A stretch of 37,359 nt of DNA, taken from positions 1 through 37,359 of the IMG/VR virus record IMGVR_UViG_3300022853_000048. One strand, 5' to 3'. Under the pieces are notes generated by a model that was not told the origin of the DNA, did not search any database, and saw only the letters and a list, made by a program, of their open reading frames with translations. The DNA comes from a virus. The number at the start of each line of letters is the position of its first letter. Position 1 is the stretch's first letter. The position numbers and the translations under genes were made by a program. Positions 20,042-28,001 of this stretch are shown one piece after another.

Positions 20042-22977
20042 CAGGGTTTTCCGTTCTGTTGGTTCATAATGTGCTGCCTAAATCCGGCGGCCGTATCGTT
20101 ATCAACTTTTCCCGTAACGCTGCTTGGAACAGTGGCCAACATTCCTAACAATCTATCAATCTCAAAGTTGTTAGAAAGAACCGCTTGGCGGGTCTTGTCG
20201 TCTTGAATGCCGTCGTTAAGAGCCGTTAAATTTGCGCGTCTTTGTTGTTGTGCTAACGCCTTCATTTCTACCAGCTTACCTGCTTCAGACTCCGGGTTGG
20301 TAAAAAACTTGTCTGGATCAGGAAATAAAGCCCCGACCTTTTCCATTTCAGCAACAGGAAACCGTGGGTTAACTACCAAGGCTGATCGCCCTAGAATGGT
20401 AAGGCCCCGCAAGAATTGACGGTTTGCTTGGGTTCCCGAAAAAGCTTGACGAGCTTGTGGGATAAAGCCCCCAAACACGTTATCGGCAAACACTGCAAAC
20501 CCTGCGTAGGGGCCCGTACCGTTACGAGCCGCAGACATTGCATCACGCATCAGGGCCGCATCTTTGCCGGATAAATTCTGCGGGTTTTCGCGGGTTCCGC
20601 CGCGGGAGACAATTCCTAGTTGTTCGTCCATAGCCTCTAAATCGGAGCCGGCCCTTAAAGCAACTCTTTGTTTTGCCGCAATATCGTAAGCAATTGTATC
20701 GCTTAGTGGATTCACGCCGGTAGTAGGCATACTTTGCGCTGTACCGTCCGAGGCTACATAGGTTCTTCCGCCGTCATAGCTTAGAACGTTGCCCAATCCT
20801 TGAATAGCGAAGGCTTTGGCCGTCGGAGCGGTGTCAGAACTCATGTTAGAAACATTGAATTTCTGCGTACCGCCGGAGTTGGCTTCGTTGGCTTTTGCAA
20901 TAGCGGCCGCTCCACCCACGGTGGTTGCGTCAACCACCTGAGTAGTTTGGTTGCCCATATTGCGAATAACTTTGAAGTCGGGTTTGGTAGGTCCGCCTTC
21001 CGCTTGAAAGACGGACGTTGCCGTATTGTCCGCAGGATTAAATAGGACCAGATCGTTGTCCACAACCTTGAGGCTTGGTGCCAGACGATCCGCTGCCGCT
21101 TCCGCCTCGGTAAACGCCTGCTTACGAAGAGCCAAGCTTTCGTTTGCAAGCTGAGTAATCGTGCCCAAATCCAGATTACCTTGAGAGATGTCCAGACCAC
21201 GCTCTTTAAGACCGTTTGCAACGTCATTTTGAAGCTGTGTAAGCAACCGATCCTTCTCAGACTCGCTACCAGTAAAGTCCTGCATGTCGTTTTGCAGCAA
21301 ACTTTTAAAGTCTTGAGCATTGATCTGCAAGCCTTCACGAGCCGCACGATCCAACGCATTTTCCGTAGCCGTTGCCAACTGTTGATTTTGCGCCGCCGCC
21401 GAAGCAATGGTGCCCTTGTGGGCTGCCAACGCAAGGTTAAAGTCGTGCCCTTTGTCCATCTGAGCCAATTCGTAACCGTTTTTAACACCGGCCACTTGTA
21501 GGGTATTGTCCAGATCAACTGCTTTTTCGGTTACGCGCAAGCTACTATTTAACTCTGCCAACTGTCGACCCAGTTCTGCACGTTGAGCAATAGTTTTCTC
21601 ATCATTTGCAAACCCGAGGGCCTGACGTGATGCACTAGCCGCGTCAATTGCCTCCTGCAACTCACCTTTAAATTCTTGTGAAGACAAGCGTTCGGAAGTT
21701 GTAAAGTCAAACTTTGCGCCTTGAAGAACTAAATCGTGAGCTTCCGACAAACGCGCTTCTTTTACGGTTAATTCATCCCGAAGTCTAATTTGGTCCTCGG
21801 TCAGCGTACCCTTTAGGTTTTCCAATGTCCGCCGACTTTCCGACAAATCCCTTGCCAAACGTAGAGCATACCCTTGCTCTGTTTCGCCCGTTTCGCGCTG
21901 GAAGGAAAACTTATTGCCCTGCAACAGTAGCTCTTGAGCGCGTTCCGCCGCTTTTTCTACTGATTTACTTTCCGCTAAAGCGGCCGCCGCGGAGGCATCT
22001 ATCTTAGCTTGATTTTCTACTCCCAGTTTAGTCTGAGAGGACTGCAACGCTGCCATGTCTAACTGGCGTTTTTCCGCAGCTTGGCCTTGCTTAAACTTTA
22101 ATAGTTCACCCGAACGGGCTCCGATATTACCTAATACGGGTTGCGCCACTTGTGCCAAACGCTCCGCAGGGCTCATCTGACGATCCCCGGGGGTGGCAAA
22201 GGCCAATGCACCCTGCGCAATGTCAAACAACATCTGCGATTGGGTCATTTTCTTTTGTTCGTCGTAAGCCGCTTGTTGCTCGTTTCCGCCAATAAGCTGG
22301 CCATAAAGAGCCCGGTCTTGGTTAAAAAGCTCCAAGGCCCGTGGGTCAGGGGCACCGGCGACACGATTAGTGTTCTCTGGTGCAAAATACTGAACCGCGC
22401 CGCCTTGTCTAAAATTTACAGGTACAGGAGCCTCCTCGGCACCCATATTAACCGTGGACATAATACCACCGGCCATGTCCCCCTCTATAGGGGTATTCAT
22501 TGCGTCGGGAGCTAACCCGCCGATTCCTTGATCTACCGCCGCCATTTGCATGACAGGTTGGATCAGCGTTAAAACCGAGTCTGGCGTTTGTTGGGCATCT
22601 TCTTCGCCAACCATTTCGGCCAGTTCCATACGACGGTCTTGTAGGGGAGCTTGATCCCCTCGAATGGCGTTAATCACACCTTCGTAATCTTCGTTTTCCG
22701 CCGCGGCGTCGATGCCTTCAAACTGTCCCGCAGCTTGCCCTAGCATTTGTTCCAAAACCGCTGGATCGATGCCCGCTTGAGCGCCCATTCCTTCGGCTTC
22801 GCCCATGCTGCCTGCTTCAGGCTGGGGCATTCCGGCCATTGCCATTTGTGGAATTGCAGCGGGGTCTACCGCTTGCTGTGGTGCTGGGGGCATCATTGGA
22901 GAACCGCCCGCCTGCATATACCGAACCTGTCCGCCGTTTGCAAACATTTGTCGGCCCATTACACCTCTATCCATCAT
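20041..22977 (-). CDS. Large probable internal virion protein (978 aa)
   Basis: The N-terminal 40 residues contain MFANGGQV and a Met/Pro/Ala-rich stretch; a second FRQGGAV lies near 189-195. Residues about 200-320 (MLFDIAQGALAFATPGDRQM) match a conserved marine phage pattern. About 330-660 is long coiled coil (SESRRTLENLKGTLTEDQIR). The C-terminal 300 residues are mixed alpha/beta. The start ATG is the first of two tandem Met codons next to the upstream stop. An internal capsid or ejection role is inferred from size, helical content and neighbours. No enzyme motif was seen. Confidence 0.68.
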   Translation of the reverse strand: MMDRGVMGRQMFANGGQVRYMQAGGSPMMPPAPQQAVDPAAIPQMAMAGMPQPEAGSMGEAEGMGAQAGIDPAVLEQMLGQAAGQFEGIDAAAENEDYEGVINAIRGDQAPLQDRRMELAEMVGEEDAQQTPDSVLTLIQPVMQMAAVDQGIGGLAPDAMNTPIEGDMAGGIMSTVNMGAEEAPVPVNFRQGGAVQYFAPENTNRVAGAPDPRALELFNQDRALYGQLIGGNEQQAAYDEQKKMTQSQMLFDIAQGALAFATPGDRQMSPAERLAQVAQPVLGNIGARSGELLKFKQGQAAEKRQLDMAALQSSQTKLGVENQAKIDASAAAALAESKSVEKAAERAQELLLQGNKFSFQRETGETEQGYALRLARDLSESRRTLENLKGTLTEDQIRLRDELTVKEARLSEAHDLVLQGAKFDFTTSERLSSQEFKGELQEAIDAASASRQALGFANDEKTIAQRAELGRQLAELNSSLRVTEKAVDLDNTLQVAGVKNGYELAQMDKGHDFNLALAAHKGTIASAAAQNQQLATATENALDRAAREGLQINAQDFKSLLQNDMQDFTGSESEKDRLLTQLQNDVANGLKERGLDISQGNLDLGTITQLANESLALRKQAFTEAEAAADRLAPSLKVVDNDLVLFNPADNTATSVFQAEGGPTKPDFKVIRNMGNQTTQVVDATTVGGAAAIAKANEANSGGTQKFNVSNMSSDTAPTAKAFAIQGLGNVLSYDGGRTYVASDGTAQSMPTTGVNPLSDTIAYDIAAKQRVALRAGSDLEAMDEQLGIVSRGGTRENPQNLSGKDAALMRDAMSAARNGTGPYAGFAVFADNVFGGFIPQARQAFSGTQANRQFLRGLTILGRSALVVNPRFPVAEMEKVGALFPDPDKFFTNPESEAGKLVEMKALAQQQRRANLTALNDGIQDDKTRQAVLSNNFEIDRLLGMLATVPSSVTGKVDNDTAAGFRQHIMNQQNGKP

Positions 22978-25646
22978 TAAAATAACCCCGCATTTCTAGC
23001 GCCTGCCGCTGCCGACAGACCCGCTACGCCGAGCCCCAAAATACTTTGGGCTGGCGATACTGAAGGTGCCGTAGTTGCCGAAATACTTTGTTGAGACGAC
23101 GGAGCGCCCTTATAAATATCTGACAAGAAGGACACCCGTTGATATGGCTCGTAAGCTTGTTGTAGGTCTGTTTGACGCTGGGCTTCCAAACCGGCTTGAT
23201 CTTGGGCTTGGAATTGTTTGCCCACGTCGAACAGGAACCCTTGTTCTTTTTGACCCATGCTTTGACCCAATTCACCGAGAGACGCTTGACGTAATCCAAG
23301 ATTACCAAGTGCATCGCCCTGTGCCAAGCCCAATTGTCCGTATTGTGTGCCAAGTCCGCCAATGCCCTCGCCCATCCGGCCTTGCAATTCGGAGCCTTGT
23401 AGACCCAAACCGCCTGCCGCTTGTGCGCCCTGCATTCCCATGTTGGCTTGCGCCTGACCAAGCTGGCCTTGTTGACCCGCCATCTGACCGGCAAACTGCT
23501 CGCCCGCAAGAGCGGTTTGACCCGCTTGAGCGGCAATTCCAGCCTGCGCTTGAGCCCCTTGCAGCCCTAATTGGCCTTGTTGGCCAGACATCTGACCAGC
23601 TAATTGAGCCGCATTCATACCTGTTTGGGCGGAAAGTTGCTCTAAACTCATGCCCGTTTGAGCCAAAGCTTGCGCGTTGGCAGAAGCCATTTGCTCCGCG
23701 GACATTCCAATGTTGGCCGCGGCCTGCGTACCCTGTATGCCGAGTTGACCGGCTTGACCGGCACTTTGCTGCGCCAATTGCTCCGCGGACAAACCGAGTT
23801 GACCGGCTTGCTGGGAAGTCTGCGCCATAAGTTGTTGTGCCGACATTCCAGTGCTGGCCTGTTGCTGAATGAGTTGACCCGCAAGCTGTTCTGCGGAAAT
23901 ACCCAATTGAGCGGCTTGTCCGGCTAATTGACCTTGTAACTGTGCCGCGGACATGCCCAATTGACCCGCCAATTGCTCGGCTGATTGACCCAATTGACCC
24001 GCCGTGCCTAAATTCTGAGAGGCAAGCTGCTCGGCCGCCATGCCTTGCTGGCCTGCCGCTGTCTGCGCGGACAAACCAAGCTGACCTAATTGCCCCGCTT
24101 GTGTGGCCGCTAACTTTTCGCCTTCAAGCCCTAATTGACCCGCCGCAGTAGCTGCTTGCGTTCCAGCTTGAGCGCCTTGAGCGCCGAGGGACCCGGTAAG
24201 TTGCGCCGCTTGTTGGCCGCGTCCTTGCTGGGCCTCGTATGCGGTTTGCGCCCGTTGTGCAGCACTTTCAAAGCCCGCTTGACGCATCCCTGCGGCAGTC
24301 CGGCCTTGTTGTTCTAACACGTTTCTTGCCATTTCGGCTTCTTGAATACCCTGTCTTGACCCGCCAAACGCTCCCGCGCCTACGGCCTGTGCCCGCTGCC
24401 CTTGAGCCGCGATGTCACCTTGACGTTGGATGTCCGACAGAGCCTGTTGAACCGCCGCATCCTCGTACTGGTTCATAAATGCGCCAGTGGAATTGGGGTC
24501 AAACGCTCCTGTTGTTCCAGCCAAACCTGCAATGCCTTGCTGTGCGGTAGAGGTTCCTAAAGCGCCTGCCTGCTGTAAAGCGGCGGCCGCGTCACTGGTA
24601 ATACCTCGGGCACCTTGAACGGCTTGTTGACTTCCAGCCAATGCGTTTTCATACGCGCCAATACCGCCGACACCCGCTTGTTGGGCCGCGGTCCGCGCTG
24701 CGTCAGAAGAGGCTCCTAGCCCCAAAGCCGTACCCGCTGCACCCAAACGAGCGCCTAGCCCAGCATCTGCCGCGGCCTGAGAACCCATTCCTGCGGCAGC
24801 GCCCAAAGCTTGGGCTCCGCCTGATGCAACGTTACGTGCGCCCTGAATGGCCCCGGCTGTTCCGGTTCCGGCTGCGCCTGCTACGTCTTGCGCACCAAGA
24901 GCCGCGCCTTGCAGGCCTTCTTGCCCCGCTTGCGCTTGAAGGCGGGCTTGATCCGTGGCTTGATTTAAGTTCTGACCGGCTAACGTAGCGGCATCTAATG
25001 CTCCTGCACCTAATGCCCCGTAAGCTCTAGCTTGGTCAACAGACTGACCTAGTTGTCCAGCTAACGTGTTTTGAACGTTTGCTCCACCGGCTCTTGTGGC
25101 ATCGGCAACTTGCCCAGCCATGCCTGCGGCACCCGTCATCCCTTGTTGGGCAGCACTAATTTGACCGGGTATAGCGTCATAAGCAGCCAATTGGTCTGTT
25201 GTGGACTGTCCCGCGGCTAATCTCGCGTTATCGGCAGCGGTTCCAAGGCCGAGGGCCGCGGTATCTGTAGCAGATTGACCGGCCCCAATTGCGTTTGCAA
25301 TACCTTGTTGAGCCGCGGAAACTTGTCCCGGTACGGCGTCTGCGCCTGCCCGCATGTAGTCTGCGGCTTCTGTTTGGTAGGGTTGTGCGCCAGCCATGAC
25401 ACCGCCAATGGCGGTTTGGGCGTCGCCAAGCGTGTAACCGGCCTCCTCTAAGTAAGGCTGATATCCGCCAATCCCTGCTCCTGCGAGTTCCCCAGCTTTG
25501 ATTTGAAGCTGGTTCATCTCCGCAACCATGTTCGGAGGTATTGAGACGCCTTGGTCTGCTAGAGCTTTAGCGGATTTAAGTAAGCCTATTTTGTAGGCTT
25601 CAATATCCGGAGCTTCGCGGACTATCTGTTCTGTTGTTTCGACCAT
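22977..25646 (-). CDS. Ala/Gln/Gly-rich repeat virion protein (889 aa)
   Basis: Residues 1-60 are ordinary (EQIVREAPDIEAYKIGLLKS). Then comes extreme low complexity: Ala/Gly/Gln helices, a middle block (about 385-460) with DIQRQGDIAAQGQRAQAVGA and GAFGGSRQGIQEAEMARNVL, which is a conserved marine phage structural pattern, and a long repeat region (about 490-840). Units such as GQLGQSAEQLA and GQLGMSAAQLQ recur with 11- and 7-residue steps, giving amphipathic helix repeats. The chain would form a long helical rod or bundle. Position in the virion operon favours an internal or tail-tube-type structural role. It could also unfold to pass the tail. Function is unproven. Confidence 0.65.
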   Translation of the reverse strand: MVETTEQIVREAPDIEAYKIGLLKSAKALADQGVSIPPNMVAEMNQLQIKAGELAGAGIGGYQPYLEEAGYTLGDAQTAIGGVMAGAQPYQTEAADYMRAGADAVPGQVSAAQQGIANAIGAGQSATDTAALGLGTAADNARLAAGQSTTDQLAAYDAIPGQISAAQQGMTGAAGMAGQVADATRAGGANVQNTLAGQLGQSVDQARAYGALGAGALDAATLAGQNLNQATDQARLQAQAGQEGLQGAALGAQDVAGAAGTGTAGAIQGARNVASGGAQALGAAAGMGSQAAADAGLGARLGAAGTALGLGASSDAARTAAQQAGVGGIGAYENALAGSQQAVQGARGITSDAAAALQQAGALGTSTAQQGIAGLAGTTGAFDPNSTGAFMNQYEDAAVQQALSDIQRQGDIAAQGQRAQAVGAGAFGGSRQGIQEAEMARNVLEQQGRTAAGMRQAGFESAAQRAQTAYEAQQGRGQQAAQLTGSLGAQGAQAGTQAATAAGQLGLEGEKLAATQAGQLGQLGLSAQTAAGQQGMAAEQLASQNLGTAGQLGQSAEQLAGQLGMSAAQLQGQLAGQAAQLGISAEQLAGQLIQQQASTGMSAQQLMAQTSQQAGQLGLSAEQLAQQSAGQAGQLGIQGTQAAANIGMSAEQMASANAQALAQTGMSLEQLSAQTGMNAAQLAGQMSGQQGQLGLQGAQAQAGIAAQAGQTALAGEQFAGQMAGQQGQLGQAQANMGMQGAQAAGGLGLQGSELQGRMGEGIGGLGTQYGQLGLAQGDALGNLGLRQASLGELGQSMGQKEQGFLFDVGKQFQAQDQAGLEAQRQTDLQQAYEPYQRVSFLSDIYKGAPSSQQSISATTAPSVSPAQSILGLGVAGLSAAAGARNAGLF

Positions 25647-27478
25647 TACGCTGTCGCCCTTCCACGGTTCTCAAGGTTACGCATAACCGAGTACATGTTT
25701 TTTATTCCGGAGTTCATGTTGCCGCCACCCAAGCCTTTTACGGCATCGGTAGTCATTACAAATTCACCCGGCATTAACATGGCTTTAACGCTGTCTTGAT
25801 TTGGAACACCTTCGTTAGGCATTATACCGCCATTTCGGCGGGGGAATACTTGGCCACCTTGAGCAAGTGTTTGGCCAACGAATGGGCGAGCAAATGGCCC
25901 GCCCGGAGTGCTTCCCTGCAAGAAGTACGCGTTTGGATCAAGCTGTGCCGTTTGCATTTGTGGCTGACCCGGCTGTGTGCCCGCGTTTATTGCAGGAGGC
26001 TGGTAAGTGCTTAAACTTGCTATGCCGCCCATCGCTTCTTCACGAGCGCGGCGGTCTGCTTCAGCCTTGCTTATGTAAGTCCCTGTTTCAGGGTCTAAAA
26101 CCCGGTTGCCAAGGTCTGCAATCATATACTGTGACGGATCGGCATTAACAAGGTCTGTGCCCGTGATGACGTTGCCCTCTTCATCGCGCTCAACAACTCC
26201 TGCTTCTTCCATCGGAGGCGCGGTAAATCCGCCCGCCGCGGCTACACCGGCTGTTCCGAGCAATGCTGCGGGGCCGTATGTACGCATTAGTCCTGCGCTA
26301 ACCTGACCAGCCTTTTCAGCGGCCAAGGCTAAATCCGCCGCAGTGGCCGTATTTATATTTTTGCCCATTCCGGTTAAGAAATCAGTTGCTGTCGGAGCGC
26401 CCGCGTTTGGCATAAAGGCGTTTTTCAGGCCTTCCCCAATGCTAACGCCGTCGTTTGGAGTAAACACTTGTTTAATGCTTTCGGTAAAGCCCGGGGGCTT
26501 GTAACTTGCGTTCACGGCCGCTTGTTGTTTGATCTGATCCGTGGTCAACGCTACGCCGTCTGCGGCCACGTTGGTCGCGCTCGTTACAGCATCCGTTGCC
26601 ACATTCCCCCCATCAACCGTCACTAATTTTGAAGGGTCTACCGCCCCGTCAACCAAATTCATAGAGTTTGAGCCCGCAAAAGACGTACCGCCCTCGGCCG
26701 TTGGGCCCGCTTTCATGTTAGCAAAAGAAGCGCCCGAGAAATCTCCGGTCAGAGCTTTTCCAATCCCCGACATACCGGCGGACACGTTACTCAAAGCCGC
26801 CGCGTTTTGAACGCCCGTCATAAAGCCGTTGCCGCTCATGGCGCTGCCAACCCCTGCGGTAAGCCCGCCCATAGCACCCGCCATCAAGCCCGATTTAAGA
26901 GCGTCCTTTATACTACCGCCGTTAATCAACGTTGCAATTCCTGAACCCAGTGCCGCGCCGTAAATAGGTCCTAAGAAAACCGTACCTATAATTGGTAAAA
27001 CAATCGGAGCAATCTTTTTAACTACTTTAACAACGGCCTTAACGACTTTTTTAATGCCTTTAACAACGCCTTTAACAATTTTTTTCACCCATTTAAAAAA
27101 GAACTCTGGAGCGCCTGTGTCGGGGTTAAGGCTGTTTTCCTCAGAACCAACAACATACCGCTCGGGGTTTTCAATGCCTTGCGCCTCAAGAAACGCAAAG
27201 AGGGTGTCCTTCATTTCAGGATTGTCTTCAAGAAATGCCGCCGGAATAATTAGCTCGCCCGTTTGAACGTGAGCAATCGTATCGTCGCCTTCGCGGCCCA
27301 TGGCCGCCATCTTTTTGGTCAAAGCTGGAAACTGAGCAATGCCCTCATCGCCAAACTCTTCCGTCCCGTCTTCATCCGGGCCGTAAACCTCGTCCGCTTC
27401 TGCGTCCGACATCACAAAGTCTGCAATACCACCTTCAGGGACTTCCATTGCATCAATCTTTTTTGCAGCTTCTGCCAT
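25646..27478 (-). CDS. Virion protein with cationic amphipathic and hydrophobic segments (610 aa)
   Basis: Conserved marine-phage pattern at about 60-125: MGREGDDTIAHVQTGELIIP and PDTGAPEFFFKWVKK. Residues 128-155 are a Lys/Val repeat (KKIVKGVVKGIKKVVKAVV), an amphipathic cationic helix like pore-forming peptides. A hydrophobic Gly-rich region (156-215; IVLPIIGTVFLGPIYGAALG) follows. A further 300 residues are Ala/Gly/Thr-rich. The C-terminus has LAQGGQV and MLMPGEFVMTTDAVKG, a motif shared with tape-measure-like proteins. Together this suggests a membrane-active ejection protein. No catalytic residues were seen. Confidence 0.66.
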   Translation of the reverse strand: MAEAAKKIDAMEVPEGGIADFVMSDAEADEVYGPDEDGTEEFGDEGIAQFPALTKKMAAMGREGDDTIAHVQTGELIIPAAFLEDNPEMKDTLFAFLEAQGIENPERYVVGSEENSLNPDTGAPEFFFKWVKKIVKGVVKGIKKVVKAVVKVVKKIAPIVLPIIGTVFLGPIYGAALGSGIATLINGGSIKDALKSGLMAGAMGGLTAGVGSAMSGNGFMTGVQNAAALSNVSAGMSGIGKALTGDFSGASFANMKAGPTAEGGTSFAGSNSMNLVDGAVDPSKLVTVDGGNVATDAVTSATNVAADGVALTTDQIKQQAAVNASYKPPGFTESIKQVFTPNDGVSIGEGLKNAFMPNAGAPTATDFLTGMGKNINTATAADLALAAEKAGQVSAGLMRTYGPAALLGTAGVAAAGGFTAPPMEEAGVVERDEEGNVITGTDLVNADPSQYMIADLGNRVLDPETGTYISKAEADRRAREEAMGGIASLSTYQPPAINAGTQPGQPQMQTAQLDPNAYFLQGSTPGGPFARPFVGQTLAQGGQVFPRRNGGIMPNEGVPNQDSVKAMLMPGEFVMTTDAVKGLGGGNMNSGIKNMYSVMRNLENRGRATA

Positions 27479-27708
27479 TATCCCGCTCCACCAATGATGC
27501 CTTCAGGCATTGTAACTTGTATATTTGTACTTCTTTTTTCCGAACCTGTCCAACTCTGGTTGCAATCCGGGCAGATGCCGTCAGGGTAAGACGCAATTTC
27601 TTCCGCAGAGTCTACAACATTTTCACAGTTGGCGCAATGAACCGTGTCTGTGCTGGCCGATGGACGCCACTTAGAACCGTCCGACATTGTAATAATTGTA
27701 TCAGTCAT
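27478..27708 (-). CDS. Small zinc-ribbon protein in the virion operon (76 aa)
   Basis: Two knuckles CANC (25-28) and CPDC (46-49, followed by NQSWTG) form a zinc ribbon of about 30 residues. The C-terminal part (TNIQVTMPEGIIGGAG) is polar. The TDTIITMSDGSKW beginning resembles a beta strand. Both ends overlap their neighbours (ATGA, TAATG), so it is firmly part of the virion operon. It may be an assembly chaperone or minor virion protein. Zinc binding is inferred from Cys spacing. Confidence 0.7.
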   Translation of the reverse strand: MTDTIITMSDGSKWRPSASTDTVHCANCENVVDSAEEIASYPDGICPDCNQSWTGSEKRSTNIQVTMPEGIIGGAG

Positions 27709-28001
27709 GAGATTGTCACCGTTACTGTCCCGACAGAGCCTGTCGCTTGTGATCCCCTAACATAGGGGGAATAAATTAAAGGAACCCGAAGTTGGCCCCC
27801 GTGTTCAAATACCGCACCGGGCTCCAGCCCGCTGTCGTCCGATTGAAGAGCCGTGAAAACGGTAAACGTGTTCCGACCCTCTCCCGCGTTTTGCATGTTT
27901 TGCATGTAAACAGAATAAGACCGCAAAACCTCCGCAAAGTAGGACTGGTCATAGTCCTGCGGCGGAATAGGAAAATAAGGTAGGTTTAAATTCCTAGACA
28001 C
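27705..28001 (-). CDS. Hypothetical virion-operon protein (98 aa)
   Basis: The start is a GTG that overlaps the upstream TAG by 1 nt (TAGTG). The N-terminal half is Tyr/Pro/Gln-rich and partly helical (YFAEVLRSYSVYMQNMQNAG). The C-terminal half is beta-like and ends QATGSVGTVTVTIS, nearly the same as one unit of the 22-residue repeats in the protein at 36054-37223 (QATGSVGGVTVVAE). This shared unit links two genes 8 kb apart and suggests a common beta element used in assembly. The rest is not recognised. Confidence 0.6.
   Translation of the reverse strand: MSRNLNLPYFPIPPQDYDQSYFAEVLRSYSVYMQNMQNAGEGRNTFTVFTALQSDDSGLEPGAVFEHGGQLRVPLIYSPYVRGSQATGSVGTVTVTIS

Noticed and set aside
23075-23830. 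Plus-strand open frame in the repeat region of the 889-aa gene
   Set aside because: Antisense product of low-complexity Gln/Ala/Gly codons; composition (Arg/Pro/Leu-rich) is typical of a shadow.
22977-25646. Short regularly spaced repeats suggesting a CRISPR-like array
   Set aside because: The frame is open throughout, the spacing is irregular at DNA level and the units are amino-acid repeats, so this is a coding repeat.
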